DNA from: Tissierellia bacterium
Lineage (GTDB): Bacteria > Bacillota > Clostridia > Tissierellales > Dethiosulfatibacteraceae
Assembly: GCA_007116605.1 (NCBI GenBank)
Contig: SKID01000068.1
Span: 1-6,899, forward strand
DNA: 6,899 nucleotides
Reading direction: 5' to 3'
The notes beneath the pieces are model-generated. The model was not told where the DNA came from. It did no database searches and saw nothing but the letters and a program-made list of their open reading frames with translations. This document shows positions 1 to 4,700 of the stretch, in pieces (positions within the stretch are counted from its first letter, which is position 1; the number at the start of each line of letters is the position of its first letter). The translations under genes and the position numbers were made by a program.

Positions 1-39
1 ATCTTTTTTTATCTATTAAAGTAGCGCTATTTTCCAAAG

Positions 40-184
40 CTAATAGAGGATAAAACACGCATCTCCGATGACTCACAGGGCAAGATTCCACTTTTTCAAG
101 TGGGGGAATAGCCCTGTAGAGTCCCTGTATAACGGTCTCTAAGGTTCCGTTGCCGTTTTAACGACATCTGAACCCAAGAGTCCT
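40..184 (+). repeat. Two-hairpin interspersed element, copy A
   Basis: This is one of three related copies; the others are at 2707-2826 and 4505-4652. Hairpin 1 is built from GACTC (70-74) with GAGTC (119-123) and ACAGGGC (75-81) with GCCCTGT (111-117). It is capped by CACTT (89-93) with AAGTG (98-102). Hairpin 2 is built from GGTCTCT (134-140) with AGAGTCC (177-183), GGTTC (143-147) with GAACC (170-174) and CGTT (148-151) with AACG (160-163), leaving a conserved CATCT bulge. The 5' flank (GGATAAAACACG followed by ATCTCC) is shared with copy C only. No protein is encoded. It could be a non-autonomous mobile repeat, a structured RNA or both; no function is recognised. The strand given is the one on which all three copies read alike. 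Confidence 0.75.
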
Positions 185-223
185 ATTGATAATTCGAGCA
201 TGATTGTTCATTTTACTCAGTGA

Positions 224-339
224 ATAGAGGATTAGATCCGTATCAGAGTCGCGCATTATGTGATCCTTTTCTTCATTTAAATCTTAAAAAAGAAAAGGAT
301 CTAAATATTAAGCAGCGATGATACGATTTGATCCTCTAT
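224..339. repeat. Long nested inverted repeat
   Basis: The outer arms 224-238 and 325-339 pair over 15 positions, two of them G-T, including the perfect ATAGAGGAT with ATCCTCTAT. After one bulged base, 240-244 pairs with 320-324. Near the centre, GATCCTTTTCTT (262-273) and AAGAAAAGGATC (290-301) are perfect 12-bp complements, and TTTAA (276-280) with TTAAA (284-288) extends the tip. No T-run follows the stem on either strand, so it is not a typical intrinsic terminator. Its right half lies in the first 79-bp tandem unit. A miniature mobile element or a structured transcript are both possible. Confidence 0.65.
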
Positions 340-508
340 ACTATGCAACGAAGATGCAGTTGTATCCTCAGCAAATGACCTAAATACTAAGCAGGGAGGA
401 CACTATTTCATCCTTGATAGTCAGCAACGAAGAAGCTGTTGTATCCCCAAGCAAAGGGTCTAAACACTAAGCAGGAAGGATACGACTGTATCCTTGATAC
501 GAATCTAA
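301..508. repeat. Imperfect tandem repeat, 79-80 bp unit, about 2.6 units
   Basis: Units start at 301, 380 and 460 with CTAAATATTAAGCAG, CTAAATACTAAGCAG and CTAAACACTAAGCAG. Each then carries an inverted repeat, clearest in unit 3 where AAGGATAC (476-483) faces GTATCCTT (488-495). Units 1 and 2 go on with GCAACGAAGA and a short CAAC...GTTG hairpin ending in TTGTATCC. Unit 3 breaks off after CTTGATACGAATC. Bases differ between units while several stems survive. The units are contiguous, without distinct spacers, so this is not a CRISPR array. Function is unknown. Confidence 0.75.
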
Positions 509-521
509 TGGAAGTTAGAAA
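494..521 (+). promoter_or_regulatory. Possible promoter of the phosphodiesterase gene
   Basis: TTGATA (494-499) and TAGAAA (516-521) are separated by 16 bp, about 40 bp before the start codon. The -35-like box falls inside the last tandem unit, where CCTTGATA also occurs in the unit before. The match to a sigma-A promoter is modest, so this is tentative. Confidence 0.3.
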
Positions 522-560
522 TTTATTAATAGCAAAAAACTAAAATTAAGGAGGAATAAT

Positions 561-1298
561 ATGACAAAGATTATTGGCCACCGAGGCGCTATGGGGTATC
601 GTCCAGAAAACACGATGGCTTCATTCTTAAAAGCATTAACTTTAGGAGCGGATGGTATTGAGTTTGATGTACACTTAACTAAAGACCATGTTCCGGTAGT
701 GATTCATGATGAACGCGTTGATCGAACGACAGATGCTATTGGAGAGATTAAAGATTATACTTTTGCACAACTCAAAAAACTAAATGCAGGAACATGGTTT
801 TCTCGAGAATACTATAAAGAGCGGATACCTTCTCTAGAAGAAGTACTGAATTTACCTGTAAAAGAAGATTTTATATTCAACATAGAATTGAAAGCTGGTT
901 CATTTTATTATCCTGGTATTGAAGAGATTGTTCTGAAGTGTATTGAAAGGGTAGGCGTTAAATCTCAAGTGGTAGTATCATCTTTTGATCATCAATCACT
1001 AGTGGATATTAAAAAGATAGACCCCTCAATTAAAACAGGAGTCTTAGTGTGTTCGAAGATGTTTGAACCATGGAATTATGTCAAATCTATAAATGCAGAT
1101 TATTACCATCCTGATTTTAGAAGCATCGAACCCAATAATGTAAAAGGTCTAAAGACCCACAAATATGGTATCAATGTTTATACGGTCAACAATGAAAGTG
1201 TGATGCGAGCAATGATACACGCTCAAGTAGAGGGCATTATAACCAATTATCCCGACATGGGAATTAGTGTGTTAGGTTATTCAGCCACACGCGACTAA
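561..1298 (+). CDS. Glycerophosphodiester phosphodiesterase (GDPD family)
   Basis: This 245-residue enzyme is predicted to hydrolyse glycerophosphodiesters to glycerol 3-phosphate and an alcohol, recycling phospholipid headgroups. The family hallmarks are in order: HRG at residues 7-9 with PENT at 15-18, EFD with Glu34 and Asp36, His49-Asp50, and IELK with Glu109 and Lys111. These are the metal-binding and catalytic positions of the TIM-barrel GDPD family. The C-terminal VYTVN and GIITNYPD segments are also typical. There is no signal peptide or membrane segment, so it should be cytosolic, like UgpQ-type enzymes. The ATG is well supported by AAGGAGG with a 6-base spacer. The gene ends inside the convergent transporter gene, sharing 35 bp, and no terminator hairpin is visible between them. 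Substrate preference cannot be read from the sequence. Confidence 0.93.
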   Translation: MTKIIGHRGAMGYRPENTMASFLKALTLGADGIEFDVHLTKDHVPVVIHDERVDRTTDAIGEIKDYTFAQLKKLNAGTWFSREYYKERIPSLEEVLNLPVKEDFIFNIELKAGSFYYPGIEEIVLKCIERVGVKSQVVVSSFDHQSLVDIKKIDPSIKTGVLVCSKMFEPWNYVKSINADYYHPDFRSIEPNNVKGLKTHKYGINVYTVNNESVMRAMIHAQVEGIITNYPDMGISVLGYSATRD

Positions 1299-2628
1299 GT
1301 ACCCTCTTAAACACAATGGTTCCTTTGATAACCTCCTCAAGAAAGACTGCTGCAAGAACAAAGTAAATAGGCCATTTAAGGACTAGAACAGTGAAAAAAG
1401 CAATAGGCACGCCAACAAACCACACAAAAAAGAAATCAAGATACATGCAAAATTTAGTATCTCCTCCACTTCTTAGAATGCCAATGATAATAATATATGC
1501 TTGCATTTTTGGCATTAAGTAAATGGCAGAAACAATTAATGAATAATTTAACATTTGGTTTGTTTCAGGTTTAAAATCATAGAATTGAATGATGGGATAT
1601 CTAGCTAAATATAAAAGAGCCCCCATAATTAGTGCTGTAAAAAAAGTCAACTTTATAAATCGAATAGCGTATGTATAAGCTAATTCTAAGTTGTTTTTTC
1701 CTAATTCATTACCTAGCATAACAGCACAGGCACCACCCATACCAAATATGAGAGATTGAAAGAAATCGGATATTGTGAAAGTGACTTGAACAACGGCAAC
1801 GGCTTCAGGGCCTATCATACCATAAGCAACAAAGTAAACAGATGTTCCTACAACCCATATAATTTCATTGAAAAAAACAGGGAGTGAAGTCACTAAGACT
1901 TTTTTGATTAAGGCTTTATTCCAACTAAATAAGTCTTTAAATTTTGCGGCTAGTGGATGATCTTTTGACTGATAAATATAAATGAGTAAAATAAAAAACT
2001 CAAAAATGCGAGCTATAAGAGTGGCATAAGCTGCACCAGTGACACCTAATGCAGGCATCCCAAACATGCCGTAAATTAAGACAAAGTTTAAAAAAGTGTT
2101 GATAGCAATTGCAATTACATTAATCATAGTGGGGACTTTAATGCGATGTATAGAACGAGAATTGAAGCTAATGGCAAATGAAATTGCAGTCACTAAAAAA
2201 GAGAAACGAATAATGCTAATATAATTGACACCCATTTCAATAACTAAAGGATCATCAATAAATAAATTCATAACTTGTTGGGGTATTAACGTAAAAAGGA
2301 TAAAGAAGAAAGTTGATAATATCAAGCCCACACTGACCTGAATACCCAACAGTTTCTGGATGCTTTTTATGTCTTTGATCCCCCAGTATTGGGCAACAAA
2401 TACAGATGCACCACTGTAAAAACCAAAGCAGGATACAGCAAAGACAAAAAATAGGCGATTAGCAATTCCTACGGCTGCAAGAGGACTTTCTCCAAGACGA
2501 CCAATCATAACGGTATCAATCATATTGAGCCCAATATTGATTAAGTGTTGCATCACTATAGGGATAGCTATGCTGGCTAATAATTTATAAAATCCTTTAC
2601 GCTCATCTATCTGTTCAAAATGTACCAT
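1264..2628 (-). CDS. MATE-family multidrug/cation efflux transporter
   Basis: The 454-residue protein is an integral membrane antiporter of the MATE family, expected to export organic cations, drugs or metabolites using a Na+ or H+ gradient. The protein is strongly hydrophobic throughout, consistent with the usual 12 membrane helices in two halves. Near the N-terminus, DTVMIGRLG followed by AAVGIANRL (about residues 38-59) is characteristic, and the second half has the equivalent GMIGPEAVAVV segment and a GGDTKF loop near residue 388. An upstream in-frame ATG at 2655 would add nine residues, but the ATG at 2628 has GGAGG four bases before it and gives the normal family length, so I chose it. 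The gene is divergent from the pyr operon and convergent with the phosphodiesterase gene. The transported substrate cannot be predicted. Confidence 0.93.
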   Translation of the reverse strand: MVHFEQIDERKGFYKLLASIAIPIVMQHLINIGLNMIDTVMIGRLGESPLAAVGIANRLFFVFAVSCFGFYSGASVFVAQYWGIKDIKSIQKLLGIQVSVGLILSTFFFILFTLIPQQVMNLFIDDPLVIEMGVNYISIIRFSFLVTAISFAISFNSRSIHRIKVPTMINVIAIAINTFLNFVLIYGMFGMPALGVTGAAYATLIARIFEFFILLIYIYQSKDHPLAAKFKDLFSWNKALIKKVLVTSLPVFFNEIIWVVGTSVYFVAYGMIGPEAVAVVQVTFTISDFFQSLIFGMGGACAVMLGNELGKNNLELAYTYAIRFIKLTFFTALIMGALLYLARYPIIQFYDFKPETNQMLNYSLIVSAIYLMPKMQAYIIIIGILRSGGDTKFCMYLDFFFVWFVGVPIAFFTVLVLKWPIYFVLAAVFLEEVIKGTIVFKRVLSRVWLNNLTH

Positions 2629-2665
2629 AAATCCTCCAATGAAGAGTGAACCCATAATCCTTAGT

Positions 2666-2674
2666 ATTTTACCA
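2666..2674 (-). promoter_or_regulatory. Candidate extended -10 for the transporter gene
   Basis: On the minus strand the sequence TGGTAAAAT resembles an extended -10 element (TGnTAnnnT). There is no convincing -35 box. Transcription would start near 2659, leaving a leader of about 30 bases before the ATG at 2628. That also makes the alternative start at 2655 unlikely, since it would be almost leaderless. Confidence 0.35.
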
Positions 2675-2706
2675 TATTAGTATTTAAGTTGCACGACATT
2701 TTATCT

Positions 2707-2826
2707 GATTATAAACAGTGCTAAGACTCCTAGTGCTTAAGTGGGTGATAAACACTGTAAAGTTCCTAGTTAAGGGTCTCTAAGGTTTAAGTGGTGTTTT
2801 AAACACCATCTGAATTCAAGAGTCCT
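2707..2826 (+). repeat. Two-hairpin interspersed element, copy B
   Basis: This is the most diverged copy. Hairpin 1 keeps ACAGTG (2715-2720) with CACTGT (2753-2758), where copy A has ACAGGGC with GCCCTGT, so both sides have changed together. Hairpin 2 keeps GGTCTCT (2775-2781) with AGAGTCC (2819-2825). Its inner stem is GGTGT (2793-2797) with ACACC (2803-2807), replacing CGTT with AACG in copy A, and GGTTT (2784-2788) with GAATT (2812-2816) pairs with wobbles. The CATCTGAA bulge region is unchanged. The GGATAAAACACG flank of copies A and C is missing. It lies upstream of the predicted pyr promoter, so it is probably not part of the pyr leader RNA. Confidence 0.7.
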
Positions 2827-2884
2827 GTTCATGTCTAAGAATCTAAATTTATGGTTAAATGCAGTAGCTAGGTTATTTTGATTT

Positions 2885-2940
2885 GTCAATAAAATCGACT
2901 TGCAGAAGCTTCCTCAAAGCTATTGACTTTTTCATCAATA
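2885..2940. promoter_or_regulatory. Inverted repeats around the pyr -35 box
   Basis: GTCAATA (2885-2891) is the exact inverse of TATTGAC (2921-2927), which overlaps the -35 box. Between them AGCTT (2907-2911) faces AAGCT (2917-2921). A third half-site, TCAATA, lies at 2935-2940. The arrangement could be an operator for a DNA-binding regulator. The half-sites are short and AT-rich, so chance is a real alternative. Confidence 0.25.
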
Positions 2941-2951
2941 TGTAGTATTTT
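2923..2951 (+). promoter_or_regulatory. Predicted sigma-A-type promoter of the pyr operon
   Basis: TTGACT (2923-2928) and TATTTT (2946-2951) are separated by 17 bp. Transcription would begin near 2957-2959, immediately before the first PyrR-like hairpin, leaving a leader of about 125 nt before pyrB. The position just ahead of the hairpin-terminator-hairpin series supports the call. Confidence 0.55.
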
Positions 2952-2959
2952 TAGTTGAA

Positions 2960-2989
2960 CCTTTAATTTGGCACGAGAGGCTAAAAAGG
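2960..2989 (+). promoter_or_regulatory. PyrR-loop-like hairpin 1 in the pyr leader
   Basis: CCTT (2960-2963) pairs with AAGG (2986-2989). After a 5' bulge TAA, TTTGGC (2967-2972) pairs with GCTAAA (2980-2985), around the loop ACGAGAG. The 3' half, GAGAGGCT followed by an A-rich run and AAGG, fits the known PyrR-binding consensus (ARUCCNGNGAGGYU), but the 5' half departs from it at three positions. It resembles hairpin 2 at 3047-3074: both have CTTTAA at the 5' side and GAGRCTAAAA with GGA at the 3' side. The AAGG arm is also the Shine-Dalgarno sequence of the leader ORF. GAGAGGC (2975-2981) can instead pair with GCCTTTC (3013-3019) of the terminator, so this could be an antiterminator switch. 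Confidence 0.55.
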
Positions 2990-2991
2990 AC

Positions 2992-3057
2992 ATGATGATT
3001 GTGACGTACTTTGCCTTTCTCTGCCATTCAGAGGGAGGCTTTTTTACTTTAAAATAG
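2992..3057 (+). CDS. Possible 21-residue pyr leader peptide
   Basis: The frame reads MMIVTYFAFLCHSEGGFFTLK and stops at TAG 3055-3057. AAAAAGG ends five bases before the second ATG (2995), which is therefore the better start. The frame runs through the whole terminator hairpin and its T-run, and its stop codon lies in the 5' arm of the PyrR-like hairpin before pyrB. By analogy with E. coli pyrBI, where ribosomes translating a leader peptide prevent the attenuator from forming, translation here could allow readthrough. A frame this short is easily found by chance and the peptide itself need have no function; its position and ribosome binding site are the evidence. Confidence 0.4.
   Translation: MMIVTYFAFLCHSEGGFFTLK
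3013..3045 (+). terminator. Intrinsic terminator (attenuator) in the pyr leader
   Basis: GCCTTTCTCTG (3013-3023) and CAGAGGGAGGC (3029-3039) form a perfect 11-bp stem with two G-U pairs and a 5-base loop, followed at once by six T residues (3040-3045). It lies between the predicted promoter and pyrB, so it should act as an attenuator. Its 5' arm can be captured by GAGAGGC (2975-2981). Confidence 0.85.
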
Positions 3058-3074
3058 TCCTGTGAGACTAAAAG
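3047..3074 (+). promoter_or_regulatory. PyrR-binding-loop candidate 2 overlapping the pyrB ribosome binding site
   Basis: AGTCCTGTGAGACT (3056-3069) matches the PyrR RNA consensus ARUCCNGNGAGGYU at 13 of 14 positions. The single difference, G to A, turns a U-G pair into U-A. TAGTC (3055-3059) and GACTA (3066-3070) form the upper stem around the hexaloop CTGTGA. CTTT (3047-3050) with AAAG (3071-3074) forms the lower stem, leaving a 4-base A bulge on the 5' side. The lower arm enters the pyrB Shine-Dalgarno AAAGGAGG (3071-3078). PyrR bound to UMP would be expected to block pyrB translation here. PyrR is known to repress translation this way in mycobacteria, whereas Bacillus PyrR works by attenuation. 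No pyrR gene is in the window. Confidence 0.75.
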
Positions 3075-3082
3075 GAGGAATT

Positions 3083-4003
3083 ATGTTAAAAGGAAGACAT
3101 TTAATTGACCCAATGGATTTTACAATTGATGAATTGAACAGTATTTTTGATTTGGCTGATGAAATTATAGCTAACCCCATCAGCTATGCTGACATTTGCA
3201 AAGGCAAATTATTAGCGACTTGTTTTTATGAGCCTAGTACGAGAACCCGATTGAGTTTTGAAGCGGCCATGCTTCGATTAGGAGGGCAAGTGCTAGGTTT
3301 TTCTTCGGCCGAAAGTTCTTCAGCTGCAAAAGGAGAAAGTGTTAAGGATACTATTTTGACCATTGCATCCTATGCAGACATCTGTGCCATGAGACATCCA
3401 AAAGAAGGTGCACCAAAAGTAGCTTCTTTAAATTCGCCTATTCCTGTAATAAATGCAGGAGATGGAGGGCATCAGCATCCCACTCAGACTTTGACTGACT
3501 TACTAACAATAAGATCCTTAAAAGGTAGATTGTCTAATTTTACAGTTGGATTATGTGGAGATTTAAAATTTGGTAGAACAGTACACTCATTAATCAAAGC
3601 CCTATCACGTTATGAAGGCATTCGTTTTGTTTTGATTTCTCCAGAAGAGTTAAAAGTTCCACAGTATATTCGGGAAGAATTGTTGTCAAATGAGCATGTT
3701 GAAATGACAGAAATAGAAAAATTAGAAGATGTCATCGGAGAATTAGACATTTTATATATGACTAGAGTGCAAAAAGAAAGGTTTTTTAATGAAGCTGACT
3801 ATGTACGTTTAAAAGATTCATACATCCTAGATAAGGAAAAGATGACTATGGCAAAAGAAGACCTATCAGTATTACATCCATTGCCAAGAGTTAATGAGAT
3901 TTCTGTTGACATTGACAAAGATCCAAGAGCAGCCTATTTTTCACAAGCCAGATATGGTATGTATGTAAGAATGGCATTAATTATGAAATTATTGGGGGTG
4001 TAA
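3083..4003 (+). CDS. pyrB: Aspartate carbamoyltransferase catalytic subunit
   Basis: The enzyme joins carbamoyl phosphate and aspartate to give N-carbamoyl-L-aspartate, the committed step of pyrimidine synthesis. Signature residues are present: STRTR at 52-56 for carbamoyl phosphate, the flexible loop with Ser80 and Lys83, Arg104, HQHPTQ at 130-135, TRVQKER near 227-233 for aspartate, and HPLPRV at 265-270. At 306 residues it has the family length. The ATG at 3083 is chosen because AAAGGAGG precedes it by four bases. A GTG at 3062 in the same frame would lie inside the regulatory hairpin and has no ribosome binding site. It is the first gene of the operon, preceded by the attenuator and PyrR-like loops. 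The adjacent pyrI implies a catalytic-regulatory holoenzyme. Confidence 0.97.
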   Translation: MLKGRHLIDPMDFTIDELNSIFDLADEIIANPISYADICKGKLLATCFYEPSTRTRLSFEAAMLRLGGQVLGFSSAESSSAAKGESVKDTILTIASYADICAMRHPKEGAPKVASLNSPIPVINAGDGGHQHPTQTLTDLLTIRSLKGRLSNFTVGLCGDLKFGRTVHSLIKALSRYEGIRFVLISPEELKVPQYIREELLSNEHVEMTEIEKLEDVIGELDILYMTRVQKERFFNEADYVRLKDSYILDKEKMTMAKEDLSVLHPLPRVNEISVDIDKDPRAAYFSQARYGMYVRMALIMKLLGV

Positions 4004-4005
4004 AT

Positions 4006-4443
4006 ATGTTAAAAGTAGATTCAATAGAAAGAGGCATCGTCATTGATCATATTGCTGCAGGAAAAGCCATGAAGATATATAAGTACTTAAATTTAGACGA
4101 GGCAAATTTCACGGTAGCAATGATTAAAAATGTATGTTCAAAAAAGCTTGGCAAGAAAGATATTATAAAAATTGAAAATGTATTAGACATAGATTTGGAT
4201 GTTTTGGGCTTTATTGACCATAACATAACAATTAATATTATTGAAAATGATAAAATAGTCGATAAATTAAATCTTCAATTACCAAATGAAGTCTCTAATG
4301 TGGTAAAATGTAATAACCCGAGATGTATAACATCGATTGAACAAGGGATTGAGCAAAAATTTAGATTAGTGAACAGACAAGAAAAGCTGTATCGCTGTAT
4401 CTATTGTGATCAAGCCTATGATCCCAATAAACAAGACTTATAA
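4006..4443 (+). CDS. pyrI: Aspartate carbamoyltransferase regulatory subunit
   Basis: PyrI binds the catalytic trimers and gives the enzyme allosteric control by nucleotides, classically CTP and ATP. The 145-residue chain shows the two expected parts. The N-terminal nucleotide-binding domain begins with VDSIERGIVIDHI and IAAGKA, and the C-terminal zinc domain has Cys102, Cys107, Cys131 and Cys134 in CNNPRC and CIYC. The length is close to the E. coli protein, about 150 residues. The ATG lies two bases after the pyrB stop, with the G-rich end of pyrB as ribosome binding site, so the two are probably translationally coupled. No terminator follows; the next gene starts 257 bp later, after a structured repeat. 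Confidence 0.96.
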   Translation: MLKVDSIERGIVIDHIAAGKAMKIYKYLNLDEANFTVAMIKNVCSKKLGKKDIIKIENVLDIDLDVLGFIDHNITINIIENDKIVDKLNLQLPNEVSNVVKCNNPRCITSIEQGIEQKFRLVNRQEKLYRCIYCDQAYDPNKQDL

Positions 4444-4444
4444 A

Positions 4445-4491
4445 AGGATTAAACAAGTTGCTCCGATGCCTTGTGCATTATGTGATTCTTT
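4445..4491 (+). repeat. Short repeat module, second copy of the 228-268 module
   Basis: The 12-mer GCATTATGTGAT at 4475-4486 occurs exactly at 253-264, in both places followed by a CTTT run and preceded 25-30 bases earlier by AGGATTA. Here the module comes directly before element copy C, while at 228-268 it follows copy A. A module-element-module order would fit if the window edge at 1-39 is the end of another module. Confidence 0.45.
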
Positions 4492-4504
4492 GTTTCAACT
4501 TCCG

Positions 4505-4652
4505 CTAATTAAAAGGATAAAACACGTATCTCCCATGACTCACAGTGCAAGATTCCCACTTGTTCAAGTGGGGGGACAGTTCTGTAGAGTCCCTGGATAG
4601 GGGTCTCTAACATTCATGTGACCCTTTACACGCCATCTGAGTTCAAGGGCTA
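4505..4652 (+). repeat. Two-hairpin interspersed element, copy C, inside the pyr operon
   Basis: From GGATAAAACACG through ATGACTCACAG the copy closely follows copy A, with a few substitutions. GACTC (4537-4541) pairs with GAGTC (4587-4591). ACAG (4542-4545) pairs with CTGT (4582-4585). The capping hairpin CCCACTT...AAGTGGG is stronger than in copy A. Hairpin 2 is weaker: GGTCTCT (4602-4608) is intact, but its partner is degenerate (AGGGCT at 4646-4651), and only short inner stems remain (ATTC 4612-4615 with GAGT 4639-4642, GTG 4618-4620 with CAC 4629-4631). It lies between pyrI and pyrC and would be part of the pyr mRNA. It could set the ratio of upstream and downstream gene expression or the RNA stability, but nothing shows this directly. 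Confidence 0.75.
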
Positions 4653-4700
4653 GTTAGTGGATAAAGAAATAAGTACTGAGTTTTAGGAAGGAAAGGTGCC

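Larger units (their letters stand above)
1..560. other. Gene-free repeat-rich intergenic region
   Basis: No open frame on either strand in this stretch looks like a protein gene. It is filled by structured DNA: repeat copy A (40-184), a nested inverted repeat (224-339) and imperfect 79-80 bp tandem units (301-508). The first 39 bases may be the tail of another repeat module, because ATCTTTTTTTATC at the window edge resembles the TGATCCTTTT and TGATTCTTTG stretches that end the short module at 253-268 and 4475-4491. Only the last 60 bases or so look like an ordinary promoter and leader for the downstream phosphodiesterase gene. Confidence 0.8.

Noticed and set aside
74..90. Cyclic di-GMP-I riboswitch, suggested by CACAGGGCAA in copy A
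   Set aside because: The resemblance is limited to this short string. The rest of the aptamer is missing, and in copies B and C the string changes with its stem partner.
262..301. Intrinsic terminator from the 12-bp AT-rich stem
   Set aside because: No T-run follows the stem on either strand, and the stem is mostly A-T.
341..459. T-box or tRNA-like element suggested by the GCAACGAAGA hairpins
   Set aside because: No T-box motif, specifier loop, tRNA arms or following terminator can be found.
301..508. CRISPR array
   Set aside because: Repeats diverge, are 79-80 bp long with no unique spacers, and no cas genes are near.
2629..2655. ATG at 2655 as the transporter start
   Set aside because: The upstream sequence is a weak AAGG, and the predicted transcription start is only a few bases away. 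The ATG at 2628 has GGAGG at four bases.
3062..3082. GTG at 3062 as the pyrB start
   Set aside because: It lies in the loop of the PyrR-like hairpin without a ribosome binding site. The ATG at 3083 has AAAGGAGG and gives a normal N-terminus.
4406..4600. A 64-codon open frame on the plus strand overlapping the end of pyrI
   Set aside because: It starts inside pyrI in another frame, has no ribosome binding site and runs through repeat copy C; the translation resembles no protein family I know.
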